Shown: positions 45,351 to 57,909 of the stretch, one piece after another | Position numbering within the stretch: the first letter of the stretch is position 1 | Layout of the letters: each line of letters begins with the position of its first letter | Origin: Benincasa hispida | Lineage: Eukaryota > Streptophyta > Magnoliopsida > Cucurbitales > Cucurbitaceae | NCBI RefSeq assembly: GCF_009727055.1 | Contig: NC_052358.1 | Coordinates: forward strand, 41,405,337-41,469,336 | Direction: 5' to 3' | DNA: 64,000 nt | Notes under the pieces: model-generated | Seen by the model: only the letters and a program-made list of their open reading frames with translations | Told to the model about the DNA's origin: nothing | Database searches by the model: none | Position numbers and translations under genes: made by a program

Positions 45351-46123
45351 TAAAGATAGGATCCATACGGTGGTAATGAATTGGCTTCTAACTTATTTAG
45401 ATGTCCGTTCTTAACTAGTCTCTCAATCCTGTTGAGATTTATGTGACCCAGTCTCAAGTACCAAAGATAGGCATTTGGAGAAACTTTCATTTTCTTATGA
45501 GTCTCAGCAGTTTTAAACATCTCTATGTTCAAAACGGCTCTAACATCAGTCGGTTTTAACAAGTACAAGTTATTTTCTAATTTTTCAGAACAAATTTGGT
45601 TATTTCTTGTATTGATAAACACTTCATCATTTTCGAAAGAAACTTTATAATTTTGTTTTAGCAAACAAGAGACAAATAGTAGATTCATTTTCATTGAAGG
45701 AATGTAATAAGCATTTTTCAGATAAATTTACTCATCACCTATAAATAACTTCATATCTCCCGCTGCTTTAGCTGAAACAACCTCCCTGGTCCCTATCTTA
45801 AAGATTGTTTCGCCTTCTGTCAACTATCTCTAGGAACTTGTTTCTTGTGAGAAAGTACAAACATGATTAGTGGTACCTGAATCAATTATCCAGGTTTTAT
45901 TGTTCTCTACTAAACATGCTTCGATAACAAGTAAATCATATTTATCTTGTTGTTCAAATTTTACATTTTCATCTATATTGTTCAAAACTTTAGATGTGTT
46001 GGGAGATAGAGGATAATCCTCTATTAAAACTGTTTTGAAGATCTCAACTGCTAGTAATTTGTTTGTTGATTTCATTTTACCATTAACTAATTCAGAAGTG
46101 AGTATTCTAGAAGAATTCAACAT
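45350..46123 (-). pseudogene. Copia gag-protease remnant with most of gag deleted, plus pre-integrase
   Basis: A frame from 46123 opens like the lineage's gag (MLNSSRILTSELVNG) but after about 50 codons enters the protease lead-in KYDLLVIEACLVENN and the intact site TWIIDSGTTNHVC. Some 200 residues of gag, with the zinc knuckle, are missing although the frame stays open. The pre-integrase part follows at 45694-45350: MKMNLLFVSCLLKQNY, YLWYLRLGHINLNRIERLVK and NGHL. The protease loop DSGT is the best preserved in the window. Confidence 0.75.
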
Positions 46124-48166
46124 GCTAAAAAATTTAAATAAATTTTAATTAGCAAATTGTAACTAAATCCAAAATCAGGTTTTAGCAAAACAAGTAATAA
46201 TGTACCCATAACCATTATTTATTCGCAACGATATTAGTGAGTCAGAATATGTGCTACCGAGGGGAAATCATATACTTCTTCACTAAAGCAAACAATTTTG
46301 ACCAAACACTATCTCCAGAATAACTCTTATTCCTATAGCCGTTTAGTTACCATTTTCGGTCAAAAATTTCTGACACTTTAGTAATTCTGTAAGTGTAACC
46401 CTCCATTTTCAGACATCAGAGGTCGACCCCAACTATCAACCGAAATGGAGAGTCAAGGTTGGGAATGGAGCTAAGAAACGCTATCCATTTTTGGAGTTTG
46501 TGTTGTTTCGAATCCTATGTTACAACCCTTCGTGGGGATAACAGTTGTTAAACGACTAGTAAGGGTCGCCTAAAGTAAACCAATAGGTGCAACATAGGAA
46601 TCTCACCATCCAAACTAATAGAAGAAACTGCAGGACATGTTGACACATATCCTTTACCCATTTACTACTACTTCCCTCATTGAACATGTTATTGACTCAT
46701 ACAAACACTTTCCAAATGGTGGTCACTCCCAGGTTGACACAAAGCATCATATGAATCTCATGGTGTGAACTTTATGGAGACGTGGAAGTTGAAATCTATT
46801 TATCATATATTTGATTTATGTTCGAACGACTTCTCCTTATTCACCACAATCTAGAATTATGAAAATACTTTTCGAATGGAGGTCACTCCCAGGGTGACAC
46901 TGAGTAACACTTAAATCTCAATTATGAACTCTTAGGGACGTGAGAGCTAAAAATAACGTATCGTATATGTTATTAATCTCCCACTGAAGTGTTCTAATAA
47001 CTTTATCACATAAGTTACTAAATTCCGACTGAACTGTTCTACTATTTGGGTAAATTCATACTTAGATTCATGTCGATCAAATAAACTACCCTAAGTCTAT
47101 GTAGTTTATCCAAGTATAATGCTTATAAATGGATTTTAAACCTACGATATCTAGGCGATAAACCGTTTTATTACCACACAATAATCACGTATTCTTATAA
47201 AACCTGGATAACAATGCTCAATTATTCGGTCATAATCCCCATGTAGGAGGTGTTCCATAGACCATCAACTTAAGTATCTCTAGCCTTAGACAGGATTATC
47301 TATCGGTTGAGTTTGTAGCCATGTTTTATAAGATGTTAACCTATTTTAACTTATTTAAAATTTGTGATTAACTTACGTGAGCATGCAACTTATTTTTGTT
47401 ATGGATTTTAATGTTTAACTCAATTTTATAACAACTTATAAAAATTAGACATGCTCTTACATCCACAACATGCATCAAAGGCATTCAAATTTAATATAAC
47501 AATTATATTAAATAATAGAAACCCTAAACATGCATTCCATACATTATAACAGATTATAACATATACATAATGCATGTAACATGCTTCCTATGGTGGATTT
47601 TTAAATCTAAATGGCATACAATATGCACAAGCATGTTTAAATTAAGTACAACATATATCACATGCATAATTTATTTAAATAATACTGATATGGTTCAACT
47701 TTGACATCGAAGGCAAGCAAAATAACTAAATTATTACAAAACGGGTCCAGAACCAGCTTCAAATTGGTGTAGAATAGCTCGAATTGACCTAAAACGGACT
47801 CGAACCTTTTAAACCAGAACTTTAAGGCATCAAAATGGGTGAAACCGGTCTAAAGATGGTTGAATCAATCCGGTTTGGGGCTGAACCGGACTAGAACTAA
47901 AGAAAACCGGTCAAACCAACCCTCATCGGTCGTCCTCATTCACTCAAACCGATTCAGACTTACTGCTCGACCAAAAACTCACTCCTTGCTCGAAATCTCG
48001 TTGGAAAGCTTGAAAACTCGATCAAAATCTTGCTGAAAGCTCTAAATCTCGCTCCTCGACGGTTGGTGGAAGGAAAAAACGATGGAAATCTCGCTAGAAC
48101 TCGAAATCTCGCTCGAAGCTTGAAATCTCGCTGGCTCATTTGAAATCTCATTCAACACTCGATCAA
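46124..48166 (-). mobile_element. Copia leader (minus strand) with no LTR attached
   Basis: It holds the leader blocks 'ctcccagggtgacact' and 'cttcgtggggataac', like the other leaders. Near 47985-48150 'gaaatctcgct(c/g)' recurs at irregular spacing on the plus strand ('tcgaaatctcgctcgaagc', 'ttgaaatctcgctggctc'). A 5' LTR of this copy is not found; a plus-strand LTR starts at about 48167 instead. Confidence 0.6.
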
Positions 48167-49837
48167 TGTATTGAATCTATTAATTGCATTGATAATGTCT
48201 AAATCCAATAAACTAAGATCCATGACTATTATATGAATACTTGAATATTATGTAGAGACATAGATATGGATCAAATTTGAGTAAATAGCCAAAACGGTCT
48301 ATAGTATATGATTAATGTTGGGTACCTTATTCTGGTAATACTATTAGATGCGGCCTGCTCTGTAACTATTACAAGTTGTTGTAAAGATACTAAAAAAAAG
48401 TGATCCATATTCATTCATGTATTGACATGAGGAGTAGGGGCGTCCTATGCAATGAGTTTGCATAAGATCGGACGAAGAAATAAGTCACTCTTACTTTATA
48501 ACATAAATCTGTTTACTTTTTAAGACGGACTATTTCACTAAGATGACCTAGGTAACTTGATCTTAATCTTGAGCTAACTATAAACTCCTGTTTAATCGGG
48601 GTTATCCTTAGATTTGCATGGGGGAGGATTGACTCAACAGCGCCAGCTCAATAATCCTCCTATAGGACGGGTAACACAGGGTAGATAGCTGGGGACATAG
48701 GGTGCAAGACGGAATTTACGCCTACCCAATTTAGGGATAGGAGAAAAGTTGTTCTCTTGAGTACTGAATTCAAATCTTGAACAAGGGGTCCCACCCTCTC
48801 ACTGGCTTGAGAAGGATCCGGTTTAATGATTAGATCATAAACCAATTGTTCATTAGAGGATCAGTAGGAACTTAAGGAACAAGACGTAATATCGGGGGTA
48901 AAACAACATATTGACCCAGCCGTTATTACGAACAACTTGTGAAGGCTTGACTTACTAGTTATGGTTAAATCATGTGAATACAAATATATCTCGAGTTATA
49001 GTGGTGTGACTTGAAGTTAACGAATACTGATTAATTTGGTCTAAAGAGTTTTAGCCAATTAATCTTAATTGTTGGAGATCATGATTTGTTACTCCATAAG
49101 GTCCCTCTACTAGATCATAAAACATGAACACCTTGAATTATTAAATTGAGTGAATTTGGAATGATATCAATTTGAAATGTTCAAATTGAAATTAAGGTTT
49201 GAATTTGGATAAGTTAAAATTCAAATTAGGGTTTGTACAAATTATATTTGATATAATAATTTGATGTTTAATTTATTGAAATTAAACGAAATTTGAGAGT
49301 TTATAATATTTAAATATTGATTTAAATATTAATTACATGAATAGGATTCATGTTTAATATTAGGTGTGTGATTAATTTAATATTTGATATTAAATTAATT
49401 AATTAAATAAAATTCAAATTAATTTCCAATTTTGATTTCAATTTAAGAAATTGAATTTTGATTTTGATTAATTATGAATTAATTAAATCAAAATTTTTAA
49501 TTATTTTTTGAATTAATTGTTTTTTGAAATGAAAAATTGGAAAAATTGGATTATATGGGTTTGCCCACAAACACCTCAAGTAGGAGGTATTCTTCCTACA
49601 ATCACACATAAATCCCATTATAGCATGCTTGGGTTGTAATGTTTATTATTTTTTTCACCTATGTAATTTGTTGATTTTGAAATTGAAATCCTAGGTTCCA
49701 TTTCTCTGTTCTCCTTCTCAATAGTATGCTTTGTTTATACTGTTTATTCTGTTTTCATCTTTGTATTTTTCTGATTTTGAAACTGAAAACCAATTGCACG
49801 ACGCTCACAGTCTTCTGCGGAGAATTCAATTCCTTCA
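48167..49837 (+). mobile_element. Copia 5' LTR (plus strand), 5' end trimmed
   Basis: It enters at 'tgtattgaatctatt', lacks about 70 bp of the usual LTR start, then follows the family blocks ('aatccaataaactaagatcc', 'attagatgcggcctgctctg', 'gcaatgagtttgcataagat') and ends AATTCCTTCA at 49837, before the primer site. AT-rich U3/R DNA fills 49140-49520. Confidence 0.75.
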
Positions 49838-49838
49838 A

Positions 49839-49853
49839 TTGACATCAGAGTCA
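49839..49853 (+). other. Primer binding site, diverged
   Basis: TTGACATCAGAGTCA corresponds to TTGGTATCAGAGCCA with three changes, one base after the LTR end. Confidence 0.75.
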
Positions 49854-52355
49854 AATAGTGTATTTTTTTTTTCAAATTGAAAAGAAAATCAGAGAGTTGG
49901 TGGCATTTTTTTTACTACATTATGAATGTTGGGTATGTTTTTGAATTTGCCACTTAGTTTACTATTTAAATTTTGATTAAAGTTGTAGTGATCCGTTGTT
50001 TTGGGCCTTTATTTTATACTATCGAGTCTATAAGTTCGTGTTGACGAGGAGAAAGTGTTGCTGTGAAGATCGATGGAAAAAGAGCAGAAACAAGCTAAGG
50101 ACTAAGCAGAAAATTGCATTATGTACTGGAGCATAAAGTAGAGCGTTGGAAACGCTATTCTTTATAATGCGACACAGAAGCCCAACGCTGCACAGCTGCT
50201 ATCGAGCGTTGTGACGATGGAAGCAACATTGCATTATTATATGGCACAAGCACCATGATGCTCTCCAACAACATCGCGACACTCCAAGCCCTGCACGTGT
50301 GCGTTCTAGGTGGTTGAAGGTTGTGGGTTCGATCTCTTGGTTATTTTAGCACAATTTTTTTTTTTTTTTTGTAGTTTTGGATTATACTTTTTTGTTATTT
50401 TAATTAATTAAATTAATATAATATGATTATATTGATTTAATTAATTTTTAGGATGCCAAAATTTGATCCAATTTTAATTGTTTATTTAATTTGACATATG
50501 ATGGCTAAATTTTATATGTTGCGTATGTATGCCATATAGTTTTAAAACCCCTCCTTAGTGTAAACATTAATCATGCATCATATTTAATATAAATGTTATA
50601 TTATATAGTTGCATGATCTAATAAGTATGTACATGCATATTATTTAATATAAGTGTGATATTATATAGTTGTATGTATCTTTTAGCATATCTATGCATCA
50701 TACATTAATATAATTGTATATATGTATGATGGATGTGGTTTTATTTATATTAATAATTAATACAAGTGTTATATTATATGATAAAAATGAAAATTGAACA
50801 TGACATTACCTAGTAAATATAAGTGTTATATTTAATTAATGTCAATAGATGCAGGATCATATGCATTAATATTTCTTTATTTTATAATTGTTATAAGTTT
50901 AATAAATTAGATTAAAATCTATAATCAAGAGTTGCATGTAAACATAGGTCTCAATAATTTTAAATGGTTTAAAATTTATTTTCCTAGACTCATGTTAAAA
51001 ATATTTCTATTATGATTGAAAATAGGTTAATCCTTTATTTTTCTTTTAATAGGATTAATTGGAAAGAATAAAACAAAATATTTAGAAAATATTTGCCTAT
51101 AAGGGACCTTTGTCTAAAGAAGGGTCTGTCTAGGATTAGGTTATTTATATTGATGGAAATGGAAAACTCCTACCTGGGTACCATCTTGGAAGGTGAATTA
51201 GTCAAATACTTTATAAGCATGTAATAGATGATTAAATTTATTAAACTGTTTAATAAAGGATAATAATACTTAGTGGGAGATAACGATATATATGTTATAT
51301 CCGATTCTCTTACGTTCTCTGGTAATTCATGTCGTAAGATTCATCCTTGGCCTTGAGACACCTTGATGCACCCTCCTACGGATGATGTTTACATGGAGTA
51401 ATATCAAAGTCAATTAGAGAAAGTATTTTTAGTAAATGGGAAAGGACGTGTGTCAACATATCTTGTGGTCTCCATCATTGGTTGACATTGTGAGATTCAT
51501 GCTTGACCTCGACGTGCCTTCGATGCGTCCCCGTACGGATGATGTTTGCATTGATTAATATCAGCGTTAACTCTTGACAAAGATAGGATTATGATTTTTG
51601 TTACTCAATATTGTTCTTCCCTACGACAAACTTTTTGGGGCCAAAGACTATAATTTCAAAAATAAAGGGTTACACTTACAAGAATTCATTAAGGTAGTTA
51701 ATGAAATTCTGACCAAATAAATTATAACTAAGTATTATAGGAATAAAAGTTATTCTTATGTAATTTTTTGGTTAAGAATGTCTCAATTCAGTGATGGAGT
51801 AATTGATTGTCCTACGATGACTTTTATTCTAAATCATTAAAGTACCATTGGTAAATAAATGATTAGAGTTCATTATTTTTTTGCTTAAATGTGATTGGAT
51901 TTATTTTTTAAAGAGTTGTACAAGTTTTCTCATATAAATGAATTTGTTTGGTTTCAACAATTACGTTAAATTCTATTATTTCCTTATTAGCTTCCAAGTT
52001 GTTAATCGCTAAAAGTTATACAACATTGAAAACATTAATTGATACAAAGTTAGTGGTTAATAATCTAGAATTCGTTGTATATGAGGAGTGTCCTTAAACC
52101 CTTGGTCCAAATGCTGAACGAAATGTTCGTAAAACTTATGACTAGTAAATAAAGGCTAATCAACAAACTCAAATCTAAATCTTGACAAGCATACCAAATG
52201 TCTTGGCTAAGTTGCTCGAGTCTATGTAGACTACTCATGAGATGTTAGAGCTTTTGGATGAAGTGCTCAAGCTCATTCACAATGAAAGATTGGAAGAAGG
52301 AACATTTGTTCGGGAATAAGTTTTCGATATAATGGTCTAAGTTAATTTTGCTGAA
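49854..52355 (+). mobile_element. Copia leader and gag remnant (plus strand)
   Basis: The leader (to about 51950) includes 'gagcgttggaaacgctattc' and 'gagcgttgtgacg' near 50140-50260, and the blocks 'gagattcatgcttgacct' at 51490 shared with the other leaders. A very decayed gag follows: after 'ttacgttaaattctattatttcc' comes LIDTKLVVNNLEFVVYEECP-like sequence (52040-52090) and scattered pieces to 52340. No frame longer than about 30 codons remains in gag. Confidence 0.6.
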
Positions 52356-53846
52356 ATGAATGGAGTTGTTATAGAAGAGTCCTTAACTGAAAGAAACAAG
52401 TCCAAAATAGGTAAATTTAATTTACTTATTTTGAAGACATGCTTGGTGGAGAATGATAATTCTACCTGGATACTTGATTCAGAAGCCACTAATCATATTT
52501 GTTCTTCATTTCGAGAATCTGATTCCTGGAAACAGTTAGAGGCTGGAGAAATGACAATGAAAGTATGGACTGGGAGGTTGTCTCAGCTGTTGTTACAGGA
52601 AGTATAAAATTAATTTTTAGCAAGAACTGTTATTTGTTATTGGATAACATCCATTTGGTTCCTAAGATTAAGAGGAATCTTATCTTAGTTTCTTGCCTTG
52701 TTGAACATCCTTTTAATGCTTCATTTCTTGGTAATAAAGCATTTATTTCATGAAATGGATTTGAGATATATTCTGCTAGTTTAGAAAGTAACTTATATGT
52801 GCTAACGTCGTTAGCATATAAATCACTTCTTAATACTTAACTATTCAAAACAGCAACTTCACAGACTAAAAGACGATGTGTATCCCCTAAAAATGATACC
52901 TGTCTTTGATATCTACGTTTAAGTCACATTAATATTAGTAGGATTGAGAGATTGATAAAGAGTGAATTTCTAAGTGAGTTAGAAATTGACCCTTTACCAG
53001 TATGTGAATCATGCCTTGAGGGAAAAAGGACTAAAAGACCTTTTATTGGAAAAGGCTATAGCGCCAAAGAAACTCTAGAGCTTATACATTCAGATATTTG
53101 TGGTCTAATGAATGTTAAAGACAGAGGAGAATTTGAATATTTTATCTCTTTTATAGATGACTATCCTAGGTATGGTTATATCTTTATTTAATGAAACATA
53201 AGTTTGAAGCTCTTGAAAAGTTTAAGGAGTATAAGACTGAAGTTGAAAAGTTGTTAGGTAAAAAGGTAAAGACACTTCTATTAGATCGAGGTGGAAAACA
53301 TATGGATTTGATATTCCAAGACTATTTGATAGAAAATGGAATCGCATCCCAACTCTTAGTATTTGGTACACCTAAACAAAATGGTGTATCAAAAAGAAGA
53401 AATAGAACCTTGTTGCACATGGTTCGGTCAATGTTCATTTATGCTTTATTACCAAATTCTTTTTGGGGATATGCAATACAGACTGCAATTTACATTTTGA
53501 ACATCGTTCCATCTAAAAATGTTTCTGAAACACCTTTTGAACCTTTGAAAGATCGTAAAGTTAGTTTATGGTACTTCAGGATTTGGGGTTGTTTAGCACA
53601 TGTGTTGAGCACTAATCCAAATAAGTTGGAAGCTCATTAAAAAGTATGCCTATTTGTAAGTTACCTCAAAGAGACAAGAGGTAGTCTCTTCTATGATCAA
53701 TCTGAGAATAAAATATTTGTATTGATAAATGCTACTTTCTTGGAGGAAGACCACATAAGAGATCATAAACCACGAAGTAAAGTTGTATTAAATGAATTTT
53801 CCAATGAATCTACTAAAATGTCAATAAGAGATCATGACATTGTTAG
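52356..53846 (+). pseudogene. Copia protease and integrase (plus strand), 3'-truncated
   Basis: Protease: STWILDSEATNHIC at about 52462-52503, with DSG changed to DSE. Then KIKRNLILVSCLVEHPFN (52665 on). Integrase zinc part: LSHINISRIERLIKSEFL and CESCLEGKRTKRPFIGKGYS (52920-53060). Core: IHSDICGLMNV, SFIDDYPRYGYIFI, then a one-base shift at TAATG (53189-53193), then LLDRGGKHMDL and PKQNGVSKRRNRTL. The last motif shows the catalytic Glu replaced by Lys (VAERRN to VSKRRN). The SH3-like part continues in pieces (FYDQSENKIFVLINATFLEE) to about 53846, where the next LTR begins. RT and RNase H are absent. Confidence 0.85.
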
Positions 53847-54480
53847 TGTTGGATATGGTGTCCTAAATGTCGTGGATCTCATAGTGTATACTTTGTAAAT
53901 ACAAATTATTTATTTAATAAAATAAGAAGTATTTTATTCGACATTCATATCGCATTAACTCAATCCAATAAACTACGATCCAAGGTTATTTAATGTAGCT
54001 TAAATAGTATGTGGAAGACATACAAGTGGATCATGTTCAAGTAATAACCTCAAAAGTCTGCAGTTTATGGATATGGTTGCTTCTAATCTGTAGGTCCATA
54101 AGATTCCCTTGTTAGCTCACTAAGGATAAAAACAAGGAATAATTATTTTTGGAATAATTTGAATTCTTCAAACTTTTAAAGGAATTTACGCTATTAAATA
54201 TATTAATATATATAAATAAAGTATAATGTATATTGATCCATTATAATATATATATAGTTAATTATAAAATATGATTTATAATTAAAATTATATAATATGA
54301 ATAAGATTCAGGTTAAAATTAATATGAATATTTCATATTTATAATCTACTATAAATTATAAGAGAGATGTGCATTTTAATGTGATTGAACAGTCTATTAT
54401 ATGATTGATTATATAATATAATATAAAATTAATAACTCCGCACAATAGGGGAGTTATTCTTCATCATGTAGATGGTAACA
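53847..54480 (+). mobile_element. Copia LTR remnant (plus strand), internally and 3' deleted
   Basis: It starts TGTTGGATATGGTGTCC and follows the family through 'aatccaataaactacgatcc', but jumps at about 54080 from the U3 block to late LTR sequence ('ctgtaggtccataagattcc') and ends before the usual terminus. The primer site is missing; the leader resumes near 54530. Confidence 0.65.
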
Positions 54481-54529
54481 TCCATCCCCTCCCTCATTCT
54501 ATTAGTTTTCATTGAGAATATAGATATAG

Positions 54530-56700
54530 GGGTTTTCTTCTGCATTTTGAATGTTGGGGGTTGCTAAATAGATGTTTCAAATTTTGGCACTAGTTTTACT
54601 GCTTTAATTCGATTAAAGATGTAAGGGTCCGTTATTTTTTTGACATTTATTTTATGCAATCGAGTCTATAAGTCCGTGTCGATCGAGGGGCAAAAGTTGC
54701 TCTGAAGATTGATGGAAAACAAAGCAAAAACAGGCCAAAAACGAAGAGGATATTTGCATTCTGTACAGAGCGTTGCAACGCTATGCTTTAAGTTGCAGCA
54801 CAGAAGCCCAATGTTGTGGTGCTCAGTGATAGGGTTGTGGCACTGCTACCAAGTGTTGCGATGCTGGAAGCAGTGTACCGTTATGCTGTACAAGTGCCAC
54901 AACGCTTGATCCTTGCACGCGTGCATTCCAGACTGTTGAGGTCATAGGTTCGAGCTTGGCAGGTGCAGTTTGCTTTTTTGTTTTTGTTTTTGTTTTTTTT
55001 GTAATTTTATTTATTTTAATTAATTAAATTGATATAAAATTGATTATATTTATTTAATTAATTTTTTAGGGTACCAAAATTTTATCTATCTTAGTTATAT
55101 ATTTAATTTTATATTTTCCTTATGATTAAAATTTATTTGTTTCATAATGTATGTCTTATAGTTTTCAAAATCCCACATTGGGATAGACGTTTATCATGCA
55201 TCATATTTAATATAAATTTTATATAGTTGCATGATATAATAAGTATGCCTATGCATCATAATGAATATACATGTTATATTATATGATTGCATGCATTATT
55301 AAGCATATTCATGTTCATACTTAATTATTATATACGTATGATTGATATATTTTATTTTCATTAGAGAATAATATAAATATTATTTTTTATGATAAAAATG
55401 AAATTGCATTGAGCATGACATTACCTAGTGAATATAATTGTTATATTTAACAAATGTCATTAGATGCATGATTATATGTTTTAATATTTCATTATTTATA
55501 ATTGTTATAAGTTTAATGAATTGGATTAAAATCTATAATCAAGAGTTGCATGCAACATAGGTCTTAATTAATTTCAAATGGTTTAAAGTTAATTCACCTA
55601 GATTTATGTTAATAATATTTTTAATATGATGATAAATAGGTTAATCTTTTACTTTTCTTTTATAAGGATTATTTGGAAAGAATAAAATATTAAATGTATA
55701 AAATAATTGTCTATAAGGGATCTTTGTCTAAGGAAGGCTTTGTCTAGGATCGGGGTATTTAAGCTGACGAAAATGGAACACTCCTACCTGGAAATCGACC
55801 TGAAAGGTGAATTAGAAAAATATTTTATAAGCATGCAATAGATTATTAGATTTATTAAAGCATTTAATAAATAATAATTATATGTTGTTAAAATCTTCAA
55901 TATAAATGTTATATTAAATAAATCAACAATGAATTAATTAATTTAGTTAACCAGATTTACCTAAGTTAATAAACCATAGGTTCTAAAACACTTAGTGAGA
56001 GGAAAAAGATATATATGACATGTCATTTTTCACTCACATTCTCCCTAAAAGTTCACATTGTGAGATCCATGCTCTACCTCTTGATGAACTAGATGCATCC
56101 TCCTATAGGAAGGTATTTGCATGGGTCAATATCAAGGTTAATGGAAAAAGTGTTTATAGTAACTGAGAGAAGGACGTGCGTCAACACATCCTATGGTCTC
56201 CTTCATTAGTTTGTAATATATTTCCATGCTCGGTCTCGTGGCATCCTGAGAGCGTCTCCCCTTAGAAAGGTGTTTGCATGCAAAGGGACAAAGCAAACTC
56301 CATAAATGGATAACATCACTATAGTCAATTGTACCATTATGTTCTTCTCCGAGGCAGGAAAATTAAGGCAGGGCTATGGATTTGAAAATGAATGGTTACA
56401 TTTACAAAAAAAAAAAAAAAAAAAAACACATTAAGAAAGTTAATGATTTCTTGACCAAATTAATGTAATTGAATATTATAGGATAAAAGTTATTTTTGGT
56501 GTAATATTTAATTGAGAATGTTTCAATTCAGTGAATGAATAACTATACACCTCGAGGTGGTATTTATTCTGAATCATCGAAGTATCATTGTAAAATTAAA
56601 CAAAGTTAGGGTTCATTAAGCTTTTTGCTAAATCTGATTGGATTAAATGAGTTTTTGCAAAGATGTCTAATTTATTTTCCTTTTTTGTTTAAGCATTTTT
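54530..56700 (+). mobile_element. Copia leader (plus strand), second copy of the chain
   Basis: It is collinear with 49910-51950: 'aatgttggg', 'atcgagtctataagtccgtg' at 54659 against 'atcgagtctataagttcgtg' at 50019, the 'cgttgcaacgct' block at 54773, and 'cctcctataggaaggtatttgcatg' type blocks at 56100. Poly-A (18-20 bases) at 56405-56426 replaces a 'caagaattc' present in the other copy. The frame at 54709-54909 falls inside leader DNA. Confidence 0.65.
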
Positions 56701-56703
56701 TCA

Positions 56704-57500
56704 TAATGACTAGCGTTGTTTTTACTTTGCTTGTTACTGACAAACTAACCTGCGAAAACTACACTAGTTGGAAAAATACGACACATATTGTCTTGATAAT
56801 TGATGACCTCAAATTTATTCTAACGGGTGAATGTCCTCTAGCTCCTAGATTCAATGCATCAGGAAATATTTGTGATGCCTATGACAGGTGGACAAAGGCT
56901 AATGATAAGGCCCGAGTCTACAATTTGGCAAGCTTAATTGAAGTTTTCGCAAAAAGCATGAGACCACAATCATTGCACGCGAGATCATGGAGTCATCTGC
57001 TAAGGAGCATGTCCTTTACATGATGGTTCACTTCAGTGCGGCAAAGATGAATGGGACCGTCATAAACGAGTCTAGTTAAGTTAGCTTTATTTTGGAGACT
57101 CTTCTGAAGAGTTTTCTATAGTTTTGCAGCTATGTTGTAATGAACAAGATATAATAAAACCATACCACCCTTCTCAAACGAGCTACAGATTTACGAGTCC
57201 TTGATGAAAGTCAAAGGACAACACGGGGACACGAATATTGTCAGTTCTTCGAAAAATTTCCACAGGGGTTTTACCTCTAGACTAAGTCTGGGCCTTCTTC
57301 ATCTGACACAAAGAAATGGAATAAGAAGAAAGGTGGAAAGAGGAATAAATCTACCCCTGATGCTGCTATCCAGAAGGGCAAAAAGGCTAAGGTTTCAAAG
57401 TGAACCTATTTTCATTGCAACTAGGATGTGCTTTGGAAAAAAAACCGCCCAACATATGATTTACTTGTTTAGTGGAAAATGACTTCATTGATGTGAGCAG
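56704..57500 (+). pseudogene. Copia gag (plus strand), frameshifted
   Basis: The frame from the Met at 56706 reads TSVVFTLLVTDKLTCENYT, SWKNTTHIVLIIDDLKFILT and AYDRWTKANDKARVYNLAS, the lineage gag core. It shifts frame near 56950, and a Lys-rich tail with a broken knuckle (YFHCN*DVLWKKN) follows near 57400-57450. After the protease lead-in remnant (YDLLV*WKM, about 57460) the copia sequence stops near 57500. The upstream Met at 56625 has no support. Confidence 0.75.
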
Positions 57501-57909
57501 ATGAAAAGGGAAACCTAATGCGTCTAACTAACGATAAATACCTATTCTCGTGAATATTAGCATAAAAATCCCTAACTACGAGTACAACCGCCTCGCTAGG
57601 ATGGTTAGCCAAGGCCTCCCCGCGGATTCCGCTTTTCTTGAATCAACATCAAACTGACCTCTTCGTCGTATCTCAATAGAGATATGAGGGTAGAAATATG
57701 CCTCCAAGTTAAGACTTTCTCAGGACTATGTTCCTAAAGGAAATGACATAATGACATCTATCTAGGGCCCCTTGAGAATTAAACCTAGGTTGCTCAAAAG
57801 CGGGCTCAGGGTCACATCCACCCCGACTAGTGCTAGCATCACTCCTCTTTCCTTCTCTCCTAGGACCCATGAAATTTTGAATAATTGAAAACGTTTGCAA
57901 AAATTGCAT
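57500..57909 (-). pseudogene. Ty3/gypsy Athila/Tat-like ORF1 fragment
   Basis: The minus frame from 57909 includes MGPRREGKRSDASTSRGG and FNSQGALDRCHYVISFRN, then in shifted frames AYFYPHISIEIRRRG and finally VVRDFYANIHENRYLSLVRR (about 57500-57580). The order fits the plant retrotransposon ORF1/gag-like domain that carries the signature 'LVREFYANI'. It is broken by at least one frameshift and stops where the copia DNA ends near 57500. Identification rests on that signature and on the basic, Ser-rich start. Confidence 0.55.

Noticed and set aside
54709..54909. 66-codon plus-strand frame in the copia leader
   Set aside because: The collinear leader at 50.0-50.3 kb does not keep the frame.
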